Assembly: GCA_022567855.1 (NCBI GenBank)
Contig: JADFGE010000223.1
Coordinates: forward strand, 1-5,498
Reading direction: 5' to 3'
Length of the DNA: 5,498 bases
DNA from: Planctomycetota bacterium
GTDB taxonomy: Bacteria; Planctomycetota; Phycisphaerae; Phycisphaerales; SM1A02
Below the pieces are notes generated by a model. It was not told where the DNA came from, did not search any database, and saw only the letters and a program-made list of their open reading frames with translations. Shown in pieces: positions 1 through 5,251 of this stretch. A program made the position numbers and the translations under genes. Numbering within the stretch: position 1 is the stretch's first letter; each line of letters opens with the position of its first letter.

Positions 1-898
1 TCCACGATCCATCAAGGTAGATACCAAAGACGCCCGATCGGTCCGGCTGTGACTCTTGGGTATCGCTGAGGTTTCCGACTTCGGCCAGGCGTTTCAGCAC
101 CTGCTGAACGCTTTGCCCGGCCAGATCAGTCACGACGCGGTTATAGGGCAAGATGGTGAGCTGACTTGCGGGGAAGAGCACGGTGAGAAACCAGTTGTAT
201 TCCTCGTGGCCGGTGTGATTGGGGTTGGCGGCTCGGCGCTGGGCGGCAGCCCGGGCGGCGCTGGCTGAGCGATGATGGCCGTCGGCGATGTACGCGGCCT
301 CAACCTCGGCGAAAACATCGCAATAGGGTTGCGCATCGTCCACCGTCCAGACCGTATGCGTTACGCCGTCCGGCGCGACAAAGTGGAACAGGGGACGGTT
401 GTTCACGTCGTGCGCGACGAGTTTGTCGATCTTCGGCTGGTCGCGGTAGGTCATCAGAACCGGGCCGGGCTGGGCGTTGATCGCAAGCATGTGGCGAGTG
501 CGATCGTCCTCCTTGTCGGGTCGCGTCTTCTCGTGCTTCTTGATGATGTCGTTGTTGTAGTCATCCAGGTGGCAGCAGCAGACCAACCCGATCTGATAGT
601 GGTCGTTGAGCACCTGGCGGTAGAGATACAGCTTGGGTTCATCCTCCCGCACGAGATCGCCGTTCGACAGCAGTCGCTGGAAGTTCTGCTTGGCAGCGGC
701 GTACACGGCCGGGTCGTGCGGATCCGTTTCGACGGGCAGGTCGATCTCCGGGCGAAGGACGCGCAGGAAGCTGCGCGGGTTGTCCGCGGCGAGCTGCCGG
801 GCCTCCTCGGTCGTCACGATGTCGTAGGGGACGGACGAGACTTGGGCGGCGATGTTCGGGAGCGGGCGAAGAGCCGCAAACGGCTTGATGCGAAGCAT
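1..898 (-). CDS. DUF1015 family protein, 3' part beyond the window
   Basis: I translated this strand by hand from an ATG at 898-896; 299 codons stay open to the left edge. Recognised family features, in order: an N-terminal IKPFAALRP stretch (residues 4-12), VSSVPYD (20-26), NPRSFLRVLRPE (40-51), the basic/acidic block HEKTRPDKEDDRTRH (122-136), AQPGPVL (142-148) and DGHHR (206-210). These match DUF1015 proteins, usually somewhat over 400 residues, so roughly the last quarter to third is missing. The start is supported by AAGGA at 909-905, six bases upstream, and by family-like sequence from residue 4. No signal peptide or membrane segment is visible, so it should be cytoplasmic. Its biochemical role is not known to me. 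The DGHHR motif resembles that of ParB/sulfiredoxin-fold nucleotide-binding proteins, some of which act as serine kinases; that link is inference. It is transcribed away from the pilus genes and probably has no part in them. Confidence 0.9.
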   Translation of the reverse strand, partial: MLRIKPFAALRPLPNIAAQVSSVPYDIVTTEEARQLAADNPRSFLRVLRPEIDLPVETDPHDPAVYAAAKQNFQRLLSNGDLVREDEPKLYLYRQVLNDHYQIGLVCCCHLDDYNNDIIKKHEKTRPDKEDDRTRHMLAINAQPGPVLMTYRDQPKIDKLVAHDVNNRPLFHFVAPDGVTHTVWTVDDAQPYCDVFAEVEAAYIADGHHRSASAARAAAQRRAANPNHTGHEEYNWFLTVLFPASQLTILPYNRVVTDLAGQSVQQVLKRLAEVGNLSDTQESQPDRSGVFGIYLDGSW

Positions 899-904
899 GG
901 AGCG

Positions 905-909
905 TCCTT
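905..909 (-). promoter_or_regulatory. Shine-Dalgarno for the DUF1015 gene
   Basis: On the minus strand AAGGA lies six bases before the ATG at 898-896. It fixes the start of the leftward gene. Further upstream, TACACT (minus strand, 948-943) resembles a -10 box, but I see no convincing -35 partner. Confidence 0.6.
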
Positions 910-973
910 GGCGGTGTTGGGCTGATCGATCCTGCGTCGGGAAGTGTACCCCTGATCCGACGACCTTGAACCG

Positions 974-1441
974 TTGATCGAGGAGCCGGGCCGACTCCAG
1001 CCGGGGAATCACCGGCGCTGGACTGAAGGTCGCTTGCGATCTGTCCGAAAACCACAGGAGCCAAGCGGCTTCACGCCTGGCCCGGAGAAGTACGATGGGT
1101 ACGCCCTGCACGATATCGGATTCTACGACTACGACGCCGACGCCCCGGCGCCGCTGCGGTTCGAGCGACGAGCGCATGACCGTTGGCCGGTGCAGGGGGT
1201 GGCGACGGCGTTCCGAGTTGCCGGCGAGCGGTTCGGCCAGATGCAGGCGCTGAAGATGATCGACTACTCGTGGGAAGGGCTGGGAGCGCAGTGCTCGGCG
1301 CCGCTAGAGCCGGGAACGATCCTCTCACTGGGGTTCCAAGCTCCGGGCTACGTCGCCAAGCGCGGAGTGGTCCTTCGCTGTCTCCCCTGTGGCGACGGCT
1401 ATCGGGTCGCGATCCAATTCGAATCGCTCCTGGCAGCATAG
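974..1441 (+). CDS. PilZ domain protein (c-di-GMP receptor)
   Basis: The reading frame ends at TAG 1439-1441 and carries one PilZ domain over residues about 61-151. Both c-di-GMP signatures are intact: RRAHDR (residues 65-70, containing RxxxR) and DYSWEG (97-102, DxSxxG), 27 residues apart, which is normal for the family. A run of beta-strand-like segments follows, ending in YRVAIQFE (143-150). PilZ proteins bind c-di-GMP and pass the signal on by protein contact, often to motility, pilus or secretion machinery. There is no membrane segment or second domain, so it is a cytoplasmic adaptor. The start is uncertain: no ATG or GTG precedes the domain in frame. The choices are TTG 974 (no clear Shine-Dalgarno) or TTG 1034 (GAAGG at 1025-1029 but only a 4-base spacer). 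Residues 1-35 look unlike conserved protein, so the shorter form is possible. It lies upstream of the pilus cluster on the same strand, about 460 bases away. Confidence 0.85.
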   Translation: MIEEPGRLQPGNHRRWTEGRLRSVRKPQEPSGFTPGPEKYDGYALHDIGFYDYDADAPAPLRFERRAHDRWPVQGVATAFRVAGERFGQMQALKMIDYSWEGLGAQCSAPLEPGTILSLGFQAPGYVAKRGVVLRCLPCGDGYRVAIQFESLLAA

Positions 1442-1442
1442 T

Positions 1443-1466
1443 CACCTGGGCCGTTTTGCGCGGGTG
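1443..1466 (+). terminator. Hairpin just after the PilZ gene, possible terminator
   Basis: Bases 1443-1451 (CACCTGGGC) can pair with 1458-1466 (GCGCGGGTG) around a six-base loop CGTTTT. There is one G-G mismatch and one T-G pair. The hairpin begins two bases after the PilZ stop codon, a usual place for a terminator or 3'-end stabiliser. No T-run follows, so intrinsic termination is doubtful. Confidence 0.3.
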
Positions 1467-1618
1467 GTCAAACCGGGGGAGTCCGATACTGCCTCTGCCG
1501 GTGTCAGACCAAACGGGGGGCCTGGCAAACTGGCGTACCCGGGGTGATGCAATATTCAAGCTGTCTCGCTTGCGCGGCTCGGGGCTGGGTGATCTTGCCC
1601 GCCGTCCTCGATGGCGAC

Positions 1619-1647
1619 TTGCCGCGCGTCGATATGCATTTTGTACT
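1619..1647 (+). promoter_or_regulatory. Weak sigma-70-like promoter candidate upstream of the pilin
   Basis: TTGCCG (1619-1624) and TGTACT (1642-1647) are separated by 17 bases. Each hexamer matches the sigma-70 consensus at 4 of 6 positions. They sit in the only clearly AT-richer patch of the gap. Transcription from here would give a leader of about 250 bases before the pilin start. Matches of this quality occur by chance, so this is only a candidate. Confidence 0.2.
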
Positions 1648-1888
1648 AGGAGTATGGATTCTCGTTCGCGGCCTGAACAGCGGCGTGCTTCTGGAGGAGG
1701 AGGCACGACGCAAAGACGGGTGCGACGAGCAGATCACAGTCGGCTTGGCCGGAAGGTTGGGGCGGCGCTTCACAGGGCCGGGTCATGGTGGGCATGACCT
1801 CGGAATTGACACGGAGGGGACGGCGGCCCGATGCCTGCCGGAACCCTGACGACTTCGCTTGGAGGCGATTTTCTCTTAGCTTGTCAAC

Positions 1889-1894
1889 AAGGAG
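1889..1894 (+). promoter_or_regulatory. Shine-Dalgarno of the pilin gene
   Basis: AAGGAG is followed by nine bases and then the ATG at 1904. It is strong and supports efficient translation of what is probably the most abundant product of the cluster. Confidence 0.75.
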
Positions 1895-1903
1895 TTCATT
1901 CTC

Positions 1904-2338
1904 ATGCGTACGAAGATCAAGACCCGGGTCAACCGGGCATTCACATTGATCGAAATCTTGATCGTGGTGGTGATCCTCGGCATCCTGGCCGCAATCGTCA
2001 TCCCGCAGTTCACCGACGCTTCGCAGCAGGCGATGGAATCCAGCGTCGTGACCCAGTTGCAAACGCTCCGCAGTCAGATCGAGCTGCACGACATCCAGTT
2101 CCCGCTGACGCCGTTCGACCCGCTGGGCACAGGCTGGGATCAGTTGACCACCGGCGACTACCTGCAGTCCGAGCCGAAGAATCCGATGATGAACGGCAGC
2201 GCCACCATTGCTGTCCTGTGGGGCGCCGGCAACGGCTGGATCTGGGCTGATCCCAACGGTTGGGGGATTAATGTCTACGCGCCCAACCAGCTTGACACCG
2301 GCTACCTGGATCTGGACGGCGACGGCAACGCCGACTGA
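1904..2338 (+). CDS. GspG-like type IV prepilin / major pseudopilin
   Basis: This is a 144-residue prepilin. A short basic leader (MRTKIKTRVNRA, residues 1-12) ends at a class III cleavage site, A12 followed by FTLIE (13-17). Mature Phe+1 and the assembly residue Glu+5 (E17) are present. A hydrophobic helix runs to about residue 33, with Pro at mature position 22 (P34). Prepilin peptidase would cut after A12 and N-methylate F13. The C-terminal part has YLQSEPKNPMMNG (86-98), an aromatic GNGWIWADPNGWG stretch (109-121), as in GspG-like pilins that build the T2SS pseudopilus or a thin pilus, and the terminal DLDGDGNAD (136-144). That acidic end could bind Ca2+, as the C-terminal site of GspG does; this is inference. 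Ala instead of Gly at -1 is unusual but tolerated in some pilins. It opens the cluster, has a strong Shine-Dalgarno, and is followed by a hairpin that may raise its level over downstream genes. Confidence 0.9.
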   Translation: MRTKIKTRVNRAFTLIEILIVVVILGILAAIVIPQFTDASQQAMESSVVTQLQTLRSQIELHDIQFPLTPFDPLGTGWDQLTTGDYLQSEPKNPMMNGSATIAVLWGAGNGWIWADPNGWGINVYAPNQLDTGYLDLDGDGNAD

Positions 2339-2374
2339 GACTGGAGATACGCTTCAGCAATCAGTTGATCTTTC

Positions 2375-2408
2375 GAGACGCCGGCCGTGGAAACACGCCG
2401 GCGTTCTC
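2375..2408 (+). terminator. Strong GAAA-capped hairpin after the pilin gene
   Basis: The left arm 2375-2389 (GAGACGCCGGCCGTG) pairs with 2394-2408 (CACGCCGGCGTTCTC) around a GAAA tetraloop (2390-2393). This gives about 14 base pairs with one unpaired C (left arm) and one unpaired T (right arm). The tail TTCTCTTCGTCC, starting inside the right arm, is only partly T-rich. The hairpin begins 37 bases after the pilin stop codon and 89 bases before the next start. It could be a partial terminator, or a 3'-end block against exonucleases that makes pilin mRNA more abundant than the downstream message. Confidence 0.6.
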
Positions 2409-2496
2409 TTCGTCCGGTTTGAATGAACCGCCGCCACAGGCCGGTGTCCCGGGGACGGTCCCTGAACGCTCTTGTTTCTCACTGGTTGGATCGTTG

Positions 2497-3147
2497 ATGT
2501 CCATTCGTCGATACAAGGCTGAAGCAGCTCACGATCGGGGCAGCACCCTGAGCGGCGTGCTCATTGCGCTCTCGTTGGCGACGGCGCTATCAGTCACTGC
2601 GGTCATCGTTACCCCGCGCTACCTCACGGCACAGAGCATTGGGGGTGACGTGGTCGCCGCCCGGTACCCCGTGAATCAGCAGTTCATCAATGAGCTTGGG
2701 GCATTGATCGGGCGCAGCGTGGAGGTTCTGGCCGTACGACCGCGCGGGGCAACGCCCTACGCCGAACTCGTGCTCTGGCTTGAGGACGGCGAGCATCCCG
2801 GTCGTTTGGAGCCAGCTGAGTTAGCGGTGTTGAGTCACAGCGAGGTGCTGCAGACGATCGTGCTGTATCAACTGTTCGAGGGCGAGGCCGAGGCGTCGCA
2901 TGTTCTGGACCGGGCCGCGGCGCAGAGCGCGGGGTTTTGTGATCGTTGGCGGGCCGACTCGCTCGTTGCACGTACGGTTCTGGCAACGGGGGTAGCGGAC
3001 ATGCGGCTTGAGCAGACTGGGCGCCCCTACGAGGCCACCCAGCGGCTGCGGATCACCCTCACCTGGTCGTCCGAATCGTCCGATGGTCCGGATGAGGCGT
3101 CGGTGCTTGTCGACGCGGCGATGTATTACGACGGGGAGCAGGAGTGA
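2497..3147 (+). CDS. Degenerate pseudopilin-like membrane protein
   Basis: This 216-residue protein starts at ATG 2497. The frame is open further upstream, but that part crosses the hairpin and looks non-coding. The Shine-Dalgarno is weak (TTGGA about six bases before). An N-terminal basic/polar segment ends at R14-G15, followed by STLSGVLIALSLATALSV (16-33) and a hydrophobic run to I37, then P40. Aligned to a GspI/PilV-like FTLIEVLIAL start, Gly-1, Thr+2, Leu+3, Val+6, Leu+7, Ile+8, Ala+9 and Leu+10 remain, but Phe+1 is Ser and Glu+5 is Gly. The soluble part (about 45-216) has WLEDGEHPG (94-102), PAELAVLSH (106-114), a paired-looking region with C148, and LRITLTW (184-190). I infer a minor pseudopilin of GspJ/GspK type or a pilin-derived accessory protein; GspK is known to lack Glu+5. 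The stop is three bases before the next start, so the two are co-transcribed. Confidence 0.75.
   Translation: MSIRRYKAEAAHDRGSTLSGVLIALSLATALSVTAVIVTPRYLTAQSIGGDVVAARYPVNQQFINELGALIGRSVEVLAVRPRGATPYAELVLWLEDGEHPGRLEPAELAVLSHSEVLQTIVLYQLFEGEAEASHVLDRAAAQSAGFCDRWRADSLVARTVLATGVADMRLEQTGRPYEATQRLRITLTWSSESSDGPDEASVLVDAAMYYDGEQE
3140..3144 (+). promoter_or_regulatory. Shine-Dalgarno of the small coiled-coil gene
   Basis: AGGAG lies inside the last codons of the upstream gene, six bases before ATG 3151. The upstream stop codon (3145-3147) falls between it and the start. This arrangement supports coupled translation and argues that the 96-residue frame is a real gene. Confidence 0.6.
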
Positions 3148-3150
3148 GCT

Positions 3151-3441
3151 ATGAAACGCCAAGGCGCTTACCTCAACATCGTTCTTACAGCCGTCACGAT
3201 TCTTCTTGCCGTGCTGTTGTGGACCCAGTTTTCCGGACGAGGCGGGATGGTCCGATCGTCGTTCGCCGCCGACGGTGGCGGGAGCGGCATTCCGGATGCC
3301 GGTGAGCAGCGCGAGCGGATGGTTCGCGAGCTTCGGGAGCTCAGAGGTACCTTGGAGGCGACGAGAAAGCTGTTGGAAAGTGGGCGCGTCAAAGTTCAGG
3401 TCACGAATCTCGACCAGATCGACGCGAAGCGCGACCGCTAA
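3151..3441 (+). CDS. Small membrane-anchored coiled-coil protein, unknown function
   Basis: I do not recognise a family for this 96-residue protein. Residues 1-4 are basic (MKRQ), residues 8-27 form one hydrophobic segment, and a Gly/Ser-rich linker covers about 29-51. Residues 52-77 are charged, with a regular 3-4 spacing of M57, L61, L64, L68, T71 and L75, the pattern of a short coiled coil. The tail KVQVTNLDQI (81-90) looks like a beta strand. FAA at 38-40 resembles a signal peptidase site, but it is about ten residues beyond the hydrophobic end, so a retained anchor is more likely. The topology would be inside N-terminus and periplasmic coiled coil. It sits between two pseudopilin-type genes, three bases after one and 22 bases before the other, each with a good Shine-Dalgarno. 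A structural or assembly role in the pilus machine is therefore likely, but this is inferred from position alone. Confidence 0.75.
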   Translation: MKRQGAYLNIVLTAVTILLAVLLWTQFSGRGGMVRSSFAADGGGSGIPDAGEQRERMVRELRELRGTLEATRKLLESGRVKVQVTNLDQIDAKRDR

Positions 3442-3450
3442 CCGCAGCCC

Positions 3451-3456
3451 AAGGAG
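3451..3456 (+). promoter_or_regulatory. Shine-Dalgarno fixing the GspH-like start
   Basis: AAGGAG is seven bases before ATG 3464. The frame is open about 260 bases further upstream, but that part overlaps the coiled-coil gene. This site selects 3464, which places the prepilin cleavage motif 14 residues in. Confidence 0.75.
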
Positions 3457-3463
3457 TTGCCTA

Positions 3464-4042
3464 ATGAATGCTCGTCTTGGTCATCGCCGCACCGTCACGT
3501 GCGCCTACACCTTGATCGAACTGCTGATTGTGATCGCGGTGCTAGGCATAGCCGGTGCGCTGCTTATACCTCACCTCGCTTACAAGGACAGTCTCGCCTC
3601 CCAGGCGGCGGTGCGGCTGCTTATCTCGGATCTGAGCTTCGCGCAGTCGGACGCGCTGGCGAATCAGGAGTTTCGGCGCGTCTACTTCTATCCCGACGGT
3701 ACCGGGTACTGCATCGTGCGGGTCACGGAGGCCAACTTCGGCCTTCCATTCGATCCGAACACAGCGGATTACATCGACGACCCGCTTGGCGTGGTCGGTG
3801 AAGCCGGCCGCTATATCGTGGACTTTACGACCAAGAACCGGTTCGACAACGTCTCGATCAGCGCGGTCAGTATTGATGGCGGGAATCCGTACGTCACCTA
3901 CGACGCGCTGGGGGGAACCGTCATGACCGGCGGCGCCGCACCGGGGACCGGCGGACCGATCTACGTTCAGGCGGCCGACAATCTCTATCGGATCGACATC
4001 GCGCCGTTTGTCGGCAAGCTGACGGTCACGAAGATGCCGTAG
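3464..4042 (+). CDS. GspH/FimT-like minor pseudopilin
   Basis: This is a 192-residue prepilin-type protein. The leader MNARLGHRRTVTCA (1-14) is basic and ends at a class III site, A14 followed by YTLIE (15-19). Glu+5 (E19) is present, Tyr replaces Phe at +1, and Ala replaces Gly at -1. The hydrophobic helix runs to about L34, with Pro at mature position 22 (P36). After the helix, ASQAAVRLLISDLSFAQSDALANQ (45-68) is the amphipathic continuation typical of GspH/FimT proteins. A beta-rich globular part follows, with RRVYFYPDGTGYCI (71-84), YDALGG (146-151), a Gly-rich loop (150-164) and a final VGKLTVTKMP (183-192). GspH and FimT are minor subunits near the tip of the pseudopilus or pilus, and FimT-type proteins can bind DNA; I see no evidence for that here. 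The neighbours, a pseudopilin-like protein upstream and PilM downstream, agree with the call. Confidence 0.85.
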   Translation: MNARLGHRRTVTCAYTLIELLIVIAVLGIAGALLIPHLAYKDSLASQAAVRLLISDLSFAQSDALANQEFRRVYFYPDGTGYCIVRVTEANFGLPFDPNTADYIDDPLGVVGEAGRYIVDFTTKNRFDNVSISAVSIDGGNPYVTYDALGGTVMTGGAAPGTGGPIYVQAADNLYRIDIAPFVGKLTVTKMP

Positions 4043-4080
4043 GCATGTGCGGCAGCGGCTCGCGATTCAGGACTCGTGGA

Positions 4081-4085
4081 AAGGG
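4081..4085 (+). promoter_or_regulatory. Shine-Dalgarno supporting PilM start at GTG 4094
   Basis: AAGGG with flanking purines (GGAAAGGGA, 4078-4086) lies eight bases before GTG 4094. The alternative GTG at 4076 has only AGGA close behind it at a short spacing, so 4094 is preferred. Confidence 0.45.
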
Positions 4086-4093
4086 ACAACAGA

Positions 4094-5251
4094 GTGCTCG
4101 CACGGCGCTTTCTATCGTCGATCGGCTCAGTCGGGATCGACATCGAGGCTCACCGAATCAAGATCCTGCAGCTCCGCGAGCACAAGGGAAAGCTGTTTGT
4201 GGTGGGGGCGGGCGTGGTGGATATTCCGCCCAACGGCCCAGAGGAACCAGATCCCGCAGGACTGGCGCAGCGGGTGCGGGCGGCGTTTGGATCAGGCCGA
4301 TTCACCGGCCGCCGCTGCGTTGTGAGCCTCCCGCCGCAGGATGTCTGTGTTCAGTCGACGCGGCTGCCGAGCATGCCCGATGAGGAGCTGGTCCAAGCTG
4401 CCGCCTGGGAAGCGTCGCAGCGCTTCGGCTTGGACCGCAGCGCGATGGAGGTCGACTTCATACGAACCGGCGCCACGGTGCAGGGGAGCGAGGACCGGGA
4501 AGAGGTGCTCCTGATCGGGGCTTCACATGTCGCGATCCGCCGTTGGATCGATCCGTTGCTTGCGGCTGGACTTCGACCGACCGCGGTCGAGACTTCCTTT
4601 ACCGCGATGGCCCGCGCGTTTCGTCGGCGGTGTCGCCGCGACGCCGATCTAGATCACGTTCGGGCCGTGGTGGCGGTCCAGGCCTCCGGGTCGACGGTCA
4701 TGATCCTGCGCGGAGACGAGCTCGCCTTCTGCAAGGTGATCGCCACCGGAGGCGAACAGTTCGATCGGTCCGTCGCGGAACATCTACAGATGGATCTTGC
4801 GGCGGCGCAGGAGCTACGTTCGGCACGGCTCGCCTCGGCGACGGCGAACGCTGAGGCCGAACCTTTCGCTGATCCGCGGACCGACCGTGCCGTCTACGAA
4901 GCGATCCGCCCCTTGTTGGCTGATTTCGTGAAACAGGTCATGCTGTGTATCCGTTACTACGGCGTGACGTTCCGCGGGCATCCGCCTGATCGGATAATTC
5001 TCACGGGAAGTGAGGCGCGTGAGCCGCACCTCGAAGAGGCGTTGGCTGAGCATTGCAAGATCCCGGTCGTGTTCGAGGACGATGGTTTGCCCTTGGGCGC
5101 GCTGGTGGAACAGATTCATTCGCAGCACCTGCGTAATCCCGGGCCGGCGGGCTCGTGGGCCGTGGCGGCGGGGCTGAGCCTGCGGGGTCTGTGCGGCAGA
5201 CCGCGGGCCGGCAAGGGATCCGCTTCCGCGCGAAGGAGGGAGGCGGCGTGA
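4094..5251 (+). CDS. pilM: PilM, actin-like pilus/secretion assembly protein
   Basis: This is a 385-residue protein from GTG 4094 (391 from GTG 4076), close to the usual PilM length. It is cytoplasmic, with no membrane segment. Numbering from 4094, the actin-fold phosphate-1 region is VGIDIEAHRIKILQL (13-27), where most PilMs read GIDIGS. Family-like segments follow: VVSLPPQDV (76-84), LPSMPDEEL (91-99) and AAAWEASQRF (102-111). The phosphate-2 region VVAVQASGSTV (192-202) replaces the common V-D-I-G pattern, and ATGGEQFDRSVAEHL (217-231) matches the GG...ia segment. The adenosine-side motif is ILTGSEAREPHLEEAL (302-317), with GS in place of the usual GG. PilM binds the N-terminal peptide of PilN to build the inner-membrane PilMNO-type complex that supports pilus assembly. 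The pilN-like gene overlaps it by four bases, which supports the call. The altered nucleotide motifs suggest weak or absent ATP hydrolysis; that is inference. Confidence 0.9.
   Translation: MLARRFLSSIGSVGIDIEAHRIKILQLREHKGKLFVVGAGVVDIPPNGPEEPDPAGLAQRVRAAFGSGRFTGRRCVVSLPPQDVCVQSTRLPSMPDEELVQAAAWEASQRFGLDRSAMEVDFIRTGATVQGSEDREEVLLIGASHVAIRRWIDPLLAAGLRPTAVETSFTAMARAFRRRCRRDADLDHVRAVVAVQASGSTVMILRGDELAFCKVIATGGEQFDRSVAEHLQMDLAAAQELRSARLASATANAEAEPFADPRTDRAVYEAIRPLLADFVKQVMLCIRYYGVTFRGHPPDRIILTGSEAREPHLEEALAEHCKIPVVFEDDGLPLGALVEQIHSQHLRNPGPAGSWAVAAGLSLRGLCGRPRAGKGSASARRREAA
5233..5240 (+). promoter_or_regulatory. Strong Shine-Dalgarno of the PilN-like gene
   Basis: AAGGAGGG within the last codons of pilM lies seven bases before GTG 5248. 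It supports a GTG start that overlaps the pilM stop as GTGA (5248-5251), a typical translational coupling arrangement. Confidence 0.75.

Larger units (their letters stand above)
1442..1903. other. Long non-coding gap before the pilin gene
   Basis: This stretch of about 460 bases has open frames on both strands, but their translations are Arg/Gly/Pro-rich, lack domain signals and overlap one another, so I call no gene. Visible contents: the hairpin at 1443-1466; two imperfect G-rich copies, GTCAAACCGGGGG (1467-1479) and GACCAAACGGGGG (1507-1519); a locally AT-rich patch around 1631-1660 with a possible promoter; an isolated TTGACA at 1806-1811 with no good -10 partner; and the pilin Shine-Dalgarno at its right end. 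It is long enough for a promoter plus a structured leader. I found no tRNA, rRNA or CRISPR pattern. Confidence 0.6.

Noticed and set aside
272..925. Plus-strand open frame of 217 codons rich in Val and Leu
   Set aside because: It lies antisense to the DUF1015 gene, whose minus-strand reading gives clear family motifs. The hydrophobic look comes from reversed Asp/His/Asn codons.
1524..1552. GGCAAAC followed by GATGCAA, recalling parts of the c-di-GMP-I (GEMM) riboswitch core
   Set aside because: The spacing and bridging stems do not fit the consensus, the second block differs from ACGCAAAGCC, and no matching third stem is visible. Not called without a covariance search.
1746..1760. TGGCCG-N5-TTGG, like a sigma-54 -24/-12 promoter before a pilin gene
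   Set aside because: The -12 GC is GG and the -24 AC is CG, so the essential positions are not all met. Such matches are frequent in GC-rich DNA.
1544..1849. Open frame of 101 codons in the gap before the pilin
   Set aside because: The translation has no domain, no clear Shine-Dalgarno and a composition like random GC-rich sequence. It overlaps other equally unconvincing frames.
1646..2089. Minus-strand open frame of 147 codons overlapping the pilin start
   Set aside because: It is antisense to the conserved pilin helix codons, and its His/Asp-rich stretch is the mirror of that helix. It is a shadow.
2365..2496. Upstream extension of the degenerate pseudopilin to a TTG at 2365
   Set aside because: It would translate through the strong hairpin and add 44 residues before a normal N-terminal pilin-like helix, so ATG 2497 is the better start.
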